Assembly (NCBI GenBank): GCA_018881555.1
Contig: JACAXG010000055.1
Location: 682,001-746,000, forward strand
From: Amblyornis subalaris
Taxonomy: Eukaryota; Chordata; Aves; Passeriformes; Ptilonorhynchidae
Direction of reading: 5' to 3'
DNA length: 64,000 bases
The translations under genes and the position numbers were made by a program. Shown one piece after another: positions 14,002 to 22,901 of the stretch; position 1 is the stretch's first letter; every line of letters begins with the position of its first letter. Under the pieces are notes generated by a model, which saw only the letters and a list, made by a program, of their open reading frames with translations, did not search any database and was not told where the DNA came from.

Positions 14002-14349
14002 CTTGCAGCCGAGTTACTGGTGCTAGTTATCTCTTGGAGANTGAAGACGCCTCCCCCCATCTCTCCTTCTCTCAAAGAGATTTCACAGCCTCCGGTCACC
14101 CCATGTGTTGTGACCCCCCAGGCTCCCTTCAGTGCCCCCACCCCCCAGACCCCGCAGGTCTCGGGTTGGCTGCCCCGGCCATCAGACCCCGCCGGCCTCT
14201 CCCTCCGTGGGCAGAGTGGCCACAGGTTGCCCAGGGTACAGTGCCCAAAAACAGCACCAGAGGTGTTGATCACTGTGTGTACTCAATGTTCTCTGCGCTG
14301 GTCTGCTGGAGATTTCTCTTCTAATGTATTTTCTTCTTCTGGATGATCA
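14002..14349 (+). other. GC-rich segment flanked by splice-like sites (possible non-coding or terminal exon)
   Basis: A strongly GC-rich island of about 250 bases sits inside AT-rich DNA. On the left it is preceded by a pyrimidine-rich tract ending in ttttctag. On the right, a gtaagtg donor-like site begins at 14350. One frame is open from the acceptor to a stop at 14344-14346 and reads as a proline- and serine-rich stretch with no known domain; other frames, including one on the minus strand (13998-14273), are also open, so coding is not established. The same segment carries the C-tracts noted separately. Alternatives are a non-coding exon, a CpG-poor regulatory island or an unrecognised repeat. 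Confidence 0.3.
14114..14153 (-). other. Possible G-quadruplex motif (C-tracts on plus strand)
   Basis: Five C-runs of 6, 3, 5, 6 and 4 bases lie within 40 bases on the plus strand (starting at 14114, 14125, 14135, 14141 and 14150). On the minus strand this gives G-tracts with loops of 1 to 7 bases, which meets the usual G3+N1-7 definition of a quadruplex-forming sequence. Whether it folds in the cell is not shown by sequence. Confidence 0.7.
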
Positions 14350-17300
14350 GTAAGTGTGGCAATTCCTATTACTAATTCAGTGACTTTAAACAAATCCTAG
14401 GCAACTACTGAGGCTTTTCTCAAGGGAGAGTGTACTGGAAAAGATAAATGGCATAGTTTTTTTCCCCTTTGGTATTTTCGTTGCTGAGTATACCTGTGCA
14501 TTTATATAATCATAGAGCCAGCACATGTATTTTTATAAAATTTTGAATTTTTTTTTTTTATAACCCATCACAAATTGTGTTACTGGAAAAAAGATGTACA
14601 TCTGGACTGTAACTAGCATGATTGTCATTTTATTGGCTAAGTGTGGACATCTATATGCAATGTTTTCACGTGTCTTAAACTCAAACAAGAATGTTACTTG
14701 CATTGGTGCATGCATTCCATGGTCTTTCAGAATTAAATGGAAAAGACAGCCTTTCAAGAAGCCTTAATGCCTTTCCATATGGAGGCAGTGCCTTGTTGTG
14801 CAAATGGTGTTTGATTTCTTTTCAGTTATGAAATTTCTTACCGTATGTTCTATGTTCCTTTATTCTTTTTCTCTTTTTTTATAAAGAAGTGAAAATCAGC
14901 TTTATAGAACTTGATATATTTATAATGCTGGAACTTTCCTTGTTTAGTGGGAGAAGTTGCAAATACAATTATTTTATAACAGGAGAACAGGTTGCTATAC
15001 GGAATTGGAAAGATTTGCTGTAAGACCTATTTTTGTCATTAGAATAATAATATAGAATTATAGATTTGTATAGTATAAGAATTACAGAATATGAAACAGA
15101 GTTATACTATCAGAAATAATTTTTGTAGGTGCTGGGTGTGATTAGCTTTTCTGGTCTAGAAGTTAAATTAGAATTAATAAACTTAAATGGAGTTATCTGA
15201 ACTCTAAGGTTAAATAGAAAAATTCATCTCAGGTTTATTGAATCTTAATTTGGCTAAGGTTACCCCTTCTCTCTGTGATGGATTTTAATTTTCTCAACCT
15301 TAAAGAACTGTCTGGTATTCAGATGCTGGGACCCAAAGTAAAATCCACTGCACTAAAATGCTTGGAGGCTGAAAACCCACCAACCCAGACAGCGATCCAG
15401 CGTATTTACTTTCCAGGACTGCACAGCCTAGTAAACATCTCCTTTCCTAGCCTGAAAGCTTCCAGGATTCCTGTTATGAGGAGATAAGCACTTACCTCCT
15501 GCCTAGACTGTATTTGCAATTGGATTTAAGGAGAGAATAATTTATACCTCAGCTGGGTCCCTTAAGAAGCACCAGACAGTCCAGAATTTAAATTACTGTT
15601 TCAGGCTGAATTCCTGTCCATCTTTCCATGCTCTCTAAACAGCACGCAAAATGCTCGGGTCCCGTGACATGTAAGGGTGAGGACTATATGAAGGCTGATG
15701 CCATGACAGATTAGCATTTCTTTTAGTACATCCCTAAAAATAGCTCTTGATGGAATGATATTAGCCATGAAGGGAATCTCTCACTCTCTGTGCTGCTGTT
15801 CATGGAGGAGCTTTCACCAGATGTGAAATGAGGACAGACAGTGTTACCAGAGTCAGAATGAACATTTCAGATATGGGTGCTGATCCTTTGGGTTTGAGTT
15901 GTCCTGTTGGGAGAGAGGACAGTGTGGAACAGAGACATTTTTGCCTTTCTCCTGTTATTCAGCAGTATCCCTTAGAACTTCTGCAAATGCTGAGTGTGAA
16001 CAGTTAGTGGATTCAAATACTGTATTCCCCATATCTCCCAACCAAGGTACTACACCTTTTTCCCATAGGAGTGATCATGTGATAAAGCTTCCATGCCAAG
16101 CTTCTTATCCTTTTTATTGCTGCTAGTATTGTTATTGATTAATCCCTGTGTACAACATACCACAATCCCCTCATAATTTATCTGAATTTTGTATTTTCAT
16201 AGTATTTCATCTCCTCTGCTATGAGTGTTCAATTGTTGGCCTGACTGCGAGCATTGAACCAGTTCCTGAAGTGATGGAAATAGTCTACAGTGCCTCAGTA
16301 GTTTGATACCAGGAGTTGTGCTTCATCTGTGGTGCACATGTTAATTTGCAACATCCCATCTATAAATTATCAACATAAAGCCTTTTACTTTGTATTTAAC
16401 ATAAGAAGTGTTGTCAAATACATTTCCCCTACAAAAGATGGAGAAGGAGAGCTTGTTTTCATCAGTCTGCCTCCAAATGTTCGTAATAAAACTTAGTAAT
16501 TTCAGCTTTAACTCTGGTGGCACATGTATGTAGTGTTAACAAAACCAGCTGGGAACCAGATCCTTATACTTCCTTTAGTAGAAAATTAGAGAGGTTTGAT
16601 CCAGCTGAGCAGTGTTCTCAAAGTGCTGAGTACTCTTATCTTCCAGGAACTTTAATGAAGTCAAAAGCACTGAATTAACTAGATTGACCTGGCGTGAATT
16701 AATCGAGACAGCCCATCAGCCATTTAGCAGAGTGAAGCTGAGCAATATTTGAGTGGTCAGATATCATTGTATAAGATGATAGTGCTCCAATTCTCCACAG
16801 GAAAGTTTTGTGTCTGGGGTAGTACATGATGATTTCTTGCTTGATGGATGAGTAACCTGCAGGATGATGAAATAACTGGTGAAAAAGGCTTTAATTCAAC
16901 TTGCTTTTAGAAAACTTTTTTTTTATGAGCAACATGCATTATTTAGCTAATTGCTACTTTAGTCCTTTTTATGGATACTCATTATGATAGTTTGAAAAGT
17001 ACATTGGAAAGAAGTATATATCCTGTTGATCATTGTCATGTGCGTTCTAGCGTAGGAAAATGGAGACAAATACACCATTTTAGGTCAGAAACTACTCTGA
17101 GAATCTGCAGCTGCTGAAGTTCTGAGAAAATGATGATCTGTACTCACCGAGTCAATGAGAGCTGACTCATGCTTATGTAGCAAATAGCTGCTGCACATAA
17201 AGGTACAATCAGCCCTATAATAGAAAAGTGAATTACATATGCCCACACCTTTAGTCACATCAGTAAAAAACTGCCATTGTATCTCAAATCCACTTTTACC

Positions 17301-19000
17301 AACGTTCTGCAGGTACTTGGAAAGAAACTGTGTTATAGTGGGGTTGAATTGGTCCAGACAGGGTAGGAAGAGGACTAGGACATCTTCTGCAGTAGATCTT
17401 GGGCCTTGGAACTCCGTCCCACAAGAGGTCCCAAAGCCCATCTGAATTTAGGAACAGGATACACATTTTTAACAGAATTATACTACTATATGTATTTTGC
17501 AGTACGTATGCATCCTAATGTCCAGCCCAGAGGAATAGGAAGATGTGGGTTTTTTTCTCTTGTGGAAGTCATTGCTTTATAATTTTGTTAGTCATTTATG
17601 CACCTGCTTCATCACTGAAAATGCAGGTTAGCATTTGGATGGTACAGGCTTTTCGTTTAGGTGTAAACACACACATATGCAAAAGCACGTGCAGACTCTG
17701 TGTCAGTTTCACACCAGCTCCCGCCATATTCCTGCAGCTCTTGTTTTGTTGGGTTTTTCAGCAGCTCTTGGTGCATTATTTGTGGCTCTGGGTGTAGCCA
17801 GGACCTCCCTCCAGCTGACCAACCTGCCAGGTACATCCAGAGCATTTGGTCAGATGTGCTTGGAGCACAGAAATTGCTCCAAGACATCCATGAGTTAACA
17901 GGCAGGAGCTGCTCTTCGTGACTGCTTCTTTGCAGCTGCATAGGCATATTCAGGGACTTTCAGAGGAAATGCTTGGGTTTTGGATTGGTTCCCTGAATTT
18001 TCCATCAGTTTCTAAGGAGTTAGAACTGTACCTACAAAAGGTAAAGCAATTTATCTCTTCAGAACCTTTGCTGAAGCACATAATAATCTCTGACATATTT
18101 TTGTTGAACTGTGGTTCTTATGGGCAAAGAGATTATAAATTCTTTTTAAAAGTAGAATCATGTAAAAATGGAGATTACATTGGAGATAGTATGTCCAAAA
18201 TTCTGCATGCTTGACAGTGATAAATTAGACCATTTAACATACCGTAAGTTCAGTGAAGCAATATTTCAAGAGGATGGCTACAACTAGAAAGTTCTATAAA
18301 TTAATGAAAGCACATAGAAACTGGAGTGCAAAACTCAATATAAATAGAATGTATTTTTAAAGAAAAGCAAGAGGATATAGGGGGGTTTATGTATTTAGCC
18401 CATGAATTCTCCCATGAGAAAAGTATATTCCTGAGTGAGCAGAAAAATTTTCAGATTATGGTCACTTCCATAATTTGTTTGAATTTATTCATCATAAAAT
18501 ATGTCCAGAGGAGATGCATGGCACCCATTGCTTCTACTGCTGGCGAGACGAGAAAGGAGGCTGCATTCTACATACTGAGGAATGCCACTTCTGAGACTAA
18601 TACTGAGTCTAATGCCTTTTCACACAGTAGAAAAGAGAGCAGAAATTACTGGTAGTGTTTCCTCACATGCTTTCTGGTTTTGTTGTTAGAGAGCCTCTGG
18701 GAGAAGTCATGCTAGCTATAAAAAAATTGGTGACAGGGACTTAGCTCTTTGCATCACAAGCAGCAGAAGTTCTTGACATTTCTTGTCATCTGCACCAGAC
18801 ATGCCTTCACCAGGTATTAAAAATTAACCTAATCCTGCAGCTGAGTCTCCTGGGAGTTTGTATGCCTTTGGGAGTTCTGCAGTGGCAGAGGAAAAAGAAA
18901 AAAATCAGGGAAAAACAACAAGAATAAAAAAGCAATCAGCCTTGACTCAGAAATAAGTTTCTCTTCCTCTAAGACTATTGGAAACTTCTCAGTTTGCTTT
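14350..19000. other. AT-rich non-coding sequence, no gene recognised
   Basis: This stretch has a T12 homopolymer at 14548-14559 and AT-rich patches around 15.0-15.2 kb. The open frames, up to 118 codons (minus strand, 17085-17441), have no recognisable domain. Around 17.34-17.45 kb a phrase resembling the 3' half of an old CR1/L3-like LINE is present but too degraded to annotate firmly. The overlapping frames at 17.5-17.95 kb are open in several phases and look like chance. Confidence 0.5.
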
Positions 19001-19095
19001 ATAGAATCATAGGATTATTTAGGTTGGAAAAGACCTTGGAGTCCAAAAACATGTCCCTTAGTGCCACATCTACGTCTTTTAAATACCAGGATTGG
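19001..19095 (-). mobile_element. CR1 LINE 3'-end fragment, minus strand
   Basis: Read on the plus strand, the segment begins with 'atagaatcatagg', then 'ttaggttggaaaagacct', 'gagtccaa', 'catgtccc' and 'agtgccacatctac' followed by 'cttttaaatacc'. This order matches the reverse complement of the 3' end of avian CR1 elements. It is 5'-truncated, as most CR1 copies are. Possible further, much more diverged CR1 sequence may run on to about 19190, where 'caggctgttgct' and 'aaaattttctca' sit at the expected spacing, but I do not include that part. There is no open reading frame of the element left. Confidence 0.8.
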
Positions 19096-19190
19096 AAGTA
19101 AAGTCTTTGCAATAGCAGCTCACAGTTCAGGCTGTTGCTCTCAATACTGTGCTTTAGCGTCATCAAAATTTTCTCAGGGAACAGGAAACT

Positions 19191-20705
19191 TCAGAATTCT
19201 GTTGCACCCTCAAGACTCAGTGGGTTGTGGCTCTTACTTTTTATACCCTTCCCCGGAACTCTTTGGACTGGCAGGGACTCCTTTCTAGTGTCTGGTCTGT
19301 ATGATGATCATTACTCTGGCTTCTGGAGCTTTGTCTACAACATGCTGTGTTACAAGCAAATGCTTTTGGTATAAGCATTATGCAATTGTCAGTTCACAAT
19401 GTATTTTATAATAAAAGCCTATTATTATAAACCCACTAGGTACAGAAGTTCCAGAAATAGTTTAATGACGTTTTTTGTGACCAGGGATTCTCTCACCCAC
19501 TGTTGCCACAGCAGTGTCTGCAGTAGTCACGGTGTCCCTGCAGCAGCAGTGCTGAACAAAGGTACCACACAGACACAAAGACGCTGTGGATCTTCGCAGT
19601 GCAGTCATCTGTCACTGATGGCTTCTCTCCAAAGCAGCACATGCGGTGCCCAAACAGTGTCTTATCCCATTCCCACCATCACTTGCACAACTCAGCTGTG
19701 GTGTTACGTGTCCTGCCTCAGCTCTGATTCTTTATTCGTCAGCCCTTCTTCCTAGGCTCAACAGAGAGACACAGAGATAGCAGAAAATAGTACCAAAAAA
19801 GGCAGGGTGTAGTTGCATTTTTCTTTCCTCTTGGGAAGTTTGTCTGGAAGATTCAAAAGGAGACAGCAGAACCTACAGTGAACACATGTACACAAACTAT
19901 GCTCTGCATCCTCGCCATCCCTATGAAATTCAGCTGTTCAAGTAAACATCTACCTGACTTCTGAGATCTGGAAACATACCACAGATCTGGAAACATATCA
20001 CAGATCTGAAAGGTGTTAAGAGAGATGAGCTAAAACTCAGTACTAGCTATAATATACAAATAAAGGAAGTTGTCTCAGAACTCTGTGCTTTTCCCTATTT
20101 TCACCTTTTTTTTTTTTATGGCATAGGGCCTTTTTATTACCCGAGGGAGTAAGAAGACAACCAGCCTTGATCAGGATAAGAAGGCACATAGAGTTATATT
20201 CTCCTTTGAACCTGGGCCTCAGTAGAGCCTTTCTGTAAATGCTAGAAGAAAGTGAAGACATAAAGAAAATAGTTAAGATAAAAAATATGGTCAAATTCCT
20301 TGAGAAAATGAGATTAGAAGAATTTAACAGTGAAAATGATAGGAATTGAACAAAAAGAAAGGAGTTAACTTTTACTTTTTTCCCCTACATTTACAAATCG
20401 TTAAGCTCTGGCAAAAGCCCTCCAGGTATCAGGGCACTCTCTTCTTCACACATAGCCTGTAGGAATTGTTCCCTGTGTTGTACTATGGAACAATTCAACA
20501 ATAACAGCACTCGAGTTAGTTTGCCTGTGCTTACAAAGCTCCTCCTGTTTTGGGATTAGGAACTGACAGTCTAGAATTGGCTCTACATCCTTCACACATC
20601 AGGTTCCGTTTCAAGTCTTGGCTTGTCTTTTAATTTTATTCCTTAAGGCTGAGAGGCTCTTTGGGTTTTTAGCTTTTTTCCAAAATTTTCAAAATTGTTA
20701 CTAGC
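19191..20705. other. Non-coding spacer with short tandem repeat
   Basis: A slightly GC-richer part at 19.48-19.76 kb contains a 118-codon frame (19399-19755) without recognisable domain, rich in Ser, Cys and Thr. A three-unit 19-bp tandem lies at 19.96-20.01 kb and a T12 run at 20106-20117. No transposon ends were identified before the LTR that begins at 20711. Confidence 0.5.
19964..20013. repeat. 19-bp tandem repeat, about 2.6 copies
   Basis: The unit agatctggaaacatatcac occurs twice with one difference and then a partial third time. It is a short local tandem duplication and carries no obvious function. Confidence 0.9.
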
Positions 20706-20710
20706 AATAT
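20706..20710. repeat. Target-site duplication, left copy (aatat)
   Basis: The five bases aatat directly precede the LTR start and recur exactly at 21432-21436 directly after its end. This is the expected footprint of retroviral integration with a 5-bp stagger. Confidence 0.85.
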
Positions 20711-20712
20711 TG

Positions 20713-20736
20713 TGCTGGTTTGACTGTAAACCAGCA
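20713..20736. other. Perfect 9-bp hairpin at the LTR terminus
   Basis: tgctggttt at 20713-20721 is the exact reverse complement of aaaccagca at 20728-20736, with a six-base loop. It lies two bases inside the LTR end, that is, at the 3' terminus when the LTR is read on the minus strand. Confidence 0.9.
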
Positions 20737-20792
20737 GGGGAAATTAACCCCACACAAATACCTTGAGAGAGATTTTAGGTCACAGTTGCAAT

Positions 20793-20798
20793 TTTAAT
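20793..20798 (-). promoter_or_regulatory. Candidate polyadenylation signal ATTAAA in LTR
   Basis: On the minus strand this reads ATTAAA, the commonest variant of AATAAA, placed about 310 bases downstream of the TATA-like box and about 85 bases before the LTR end. It is inferred from position; usage cannot be seen. Confidence 0.45.
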
Positions 20799-20934
20799 AG
20801 AAAGGTTATAATAAATGCAGTAATACAGAAAACACGGGCTTAAACTGGCAGAGCCACGGTACAACCTGGCAGTTGCAGTGCTGTTGAAGGTCTGGAATTC
20901 TGGGAAGTTCAACTCCTCTGCTGGGTACCTCGTA

Positions 20935-21089
20935 GTCCTCTGGGTGTCCAATGGTGTAGAAAGGTCTGGTTGTCTGGGTGTCCAGTGGTCTGGATGTCCA
21001 GTGGTGGAGAAAGGTCTGGTCCTCTAGAAGTCCAGTGGTAAAGGTCTGGTTGTCTGGGTGTCCAGTGGTCTGGGTGTCCAGTGGTGGTC
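20935..21089. repeat. Imperfect tandem array of about 17 bp units inside the LTR
   Basis: Units of the form tctgggtgtccagtggt recur at least seven times with variants (tctggatgtccagtggt, tctagaagtccagtggt), and they are grouped into larger blocks separated by gagaaaggtctgg-like spacers. The array lies downstream of the LTR's TATA-like box in the minus-strand reading. Arrays like this usually vary in copy number between LTR copies and between individuals. Confidence 0.85.
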
Positions 21090-21109
21090 TCTCTCAGTCC
21101 CCAAGCCTT

Positions 21110-21116
21110 CTTTTAT
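21110..21116 (-). promoter_or_regulatory. TATA-like box of the LTR (ATAAAAG)
   Basis: On the minus strand the sequence reads acATAAAAGaagg, followed by a GA-rich stretch where a transcript would begin. Its central position in the LTR fits the U3/R boundary of a retroviral promoter. Confidence 0.5.
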
Positions 21117-21431
21117 GTGGTGGTTCTTAGCTGGTACCTCCCCTGGGGCAGGAATTTCCACAATGGCAGGAGATGTTTCTGAAGTTCTATTTGTGGGGGC
21201 TTATCCAGTTCAGTAGTGGGCCATTGGCAGAGATAATCCACTCAGGAATAGTGGTGCTTGCTGCTTCCCGGGGAAGTGATTACAGTTGAGATAACAAGCA
21301 CTACCCCACCTCACATGATCTGCCTCTCCTCAGCCATAGCCTCAGGGACCAGGTGTGTAACCAGCTACTGTGAAAGACCCATCTTATCGGTGGATGGTGG
21401 TAGAAAATATACTTTTGGTTAACCCAGGACA

Positions 21432-21436
21432 AATAT
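21432..21436. repeat. Target-site duplication, right copy (aatat)
   Basis: Identical to the five bases at 20706-20710; together they delimit the LTR insertion. Confidence 0.85.
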
Positions 21437-21757
21437 CTCATCATGTTTCAGCCTTGAGTTTTCAGGGTATGAAGTGCACATAGGCAAGTATTAATTGTCA
21501 CATATCCTTATGGAAGTTTTTTGCTTCTATGTAAATAAAGCGTCTCAATTTTATACAACTAGTCTAAAAACTATTAATTTCAAGTTAAAAGCATTATTTT
21601 TGTTTTATATATATTTCTGTCTTCCTGTCATGGTTTAACCCCAGCCAGCAACCAAGCCCCACTCAGCCGCTCATTCACTCACTCCCCCACCAGGTGGGGT
21701 CGGGGAGAGAATTGGAAGGGTAAAAGCTGGAAAACTCATGGGTTAAGATAAAGANAG

Positions 21758-21763
21758 TTTACT
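21758..21763 (-). promoter_or_regulatory. Variant polyadenylation signal (AGTAAA) in LTR
   Basis: Read on the minus strand the hexamer is AGTAAA, at the place where related LTRs carry ATTAAA just upstream of a tctttatc phrase. It may be a decayed signal. Confidence 0.4.
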
Positions 21764-21943
21764 AGGAAAAGCAAAAGCCATGCACACAAGNAAAGCAAAA
21801 CACGGAATTAATTCACCGTGTCCCATGGGCAGGCAGGAGCTCAGCCATCTCCAGCAGAGCAGGGCCCCAGCACACGTAATGGTGACTTGGGAAGACAAAC
21901 ACCATCACTGCAAACATGTCNCACTTCCTCCTTCTTGCCCCCG

Positions 21944-21950
21944 CTTTATA
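21944..21950 (-). promoter_or_regulatory. TATA box of the LTR (TATAAAG)
   Basis: The minus strand reads caggaTATAAAGCggggg, a strong TATA match followed by a purine-rich stretch, as in other copies of this LTR type. It is the best promoter-like motif in the window, though nothing shows that it is active. Confidence 0.6.
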
Positions 21951-22847
21951 TCCTGAGCATGATGTCACATGGTCTGGAATATCCCTTNAGCCAGTTTGGG
22001 TCACTGTCCTAGCTGTGTCTCTTCCCAACCTCCCAGGCACCCCCAGCCTCCTTGCCAGGGTGGCTATANAGAAAGCAGAAAAGGCCTTGGCTCTGTGAAA
22101 GCCCTGCTCAGCAATAATAAAAGCATCTCTATATTATCAACCCTGTGTTTGGCACAGATCCAAAGCACAGCCCCGTATTGGCCACTGCAAAAATAATTAA
22201 CTCTACCCCAGCCCAAGCCACCACACTTGCCCACCTGTGGCATAGTTTCTCTCCTATCTTAATTTTCNTATAAGTTATTGATTGAATCTCATCCACGGTT
22301 CATAAGAGCAGAACGGTTCAGAAGGTAGTTCGTAAGCCAGATGNGGACTCCAGTTGGTATCATAAATANCATAGTCTTTTCTAGCTTCAGTACACTCACA
22401 GATCCTAAGAGCTTTGTCCTTCTTGCCTGCCTTTTTATGTAACACTTACTAAGTGAGGGAGGCTGGCGCCCAATTGCTCTGTCCCTCAGTCAGTGGCCAC
22501 AGGTCAACATTTAGAGGTTGAACCCATTCAGTGTTTGGAAATTTTTCCTCTCTTTTTATCATCTTCCTTGTTCTTCNAAATATCATGTGATAGGACAGTT
22601 CGGGTTTATCTGAATGAAGGCACAAAACAACACAAGAACAGTCTTTAAAAGAATGGGAGACCTCTGCCTTGTGTACTGTGGAGTTTTCTCTTGTATTTCC
22701 ATTGTTGCATCTTTAATAAAGTGGCAGTTTTAATTAAAACTTTTTTTTTTTGAGTAGTTCAGCTGTTCATAATGGCTTTCTCCAAAGTATTTTGGTTGTT
22801 GTCAGAGAAGGCAGTTGAGCAGCCTCTCAAACTCAGCTTTAATGTGG

Positions 22848-22901
22848 ATTATGTTTTCCATCGCAATTATGTTTTCCATCGCAATTACGTTTTCTATTCT
22901 A
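22848..22901. repeat. 18-bp tandem repeat, three copies
   Basis: The unit attatgttttccatcgca occurs twice exactly and a third time with several differences. Because 18 is a multiple of three it makes a six-residue peptide repeat in the plus-strand frame 22772-22975, but that frame has no other sign of being a gene. Confidence 0.9.

Larger units (their letters stand above)
20711..21431 (-). mobile_element. Solo LTR of an endogenous retrovirus (ERVL-like), 721 bp
   Basis: The segment starts tgtgctgg and ends ccaggaca on the plus strand, so it has TG...CA ends in either reading, and it is flanked by a perfect 5-bp duplication aatat. Read on the minus strand it has a general LTR plan: an upstream U3-like part, a TATA-like ATAAAAG at 21110-21116, and downstream an ATTAAA-type polyadenylation signal at 20793-20798, followed by the 3' terminus. 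That layout is why I place it on the minus strand. A 5-bp duplication is usual for ERVL-type elements. No gag, pol or env sequence adjoins it, so it is a solo LTR left by recombination between two LTRs. It contains an internal tandem array and a terminal hairpin, listed separately. The family name is not assigned. Confidence 0.85.
21626..22225 (-). mobile_element. Solo LTR of a second ERV family (bird ERVL-like), 600 bp
   Basis: On the minus strand the element starts tgtggtggcttgggctgggg, continues with agagttaatt, a TATA box GATATAAAGC and a 'tcttcccaagt' leader-like part, and ends 'ggttaaaccatgaca'. This order matches an LTR type widespread in bird genomes, which I recognise from its opening and closing phrases. 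The candidate duplication is cttcc (21621-21625) against cttgc (22226-22230), one mismatch in five, so this copy is probably older than its neighbour or has mutated in the duplication. It carries several ambiguous bases. No internal retroviral sequence follows on either side, hence a solo LTR. Open frames inside it (for example 21818-22012) are chance. Confidence 0.85.

Noticed and set aside
20711..22225. The two neighbouring LTRs as one provirus with a short interior
   Set aside because: They belong to different families, have separate target-site duplications, and the 194 bases between them contain no primer-binding site, polypurine tract or viral coding sequence.
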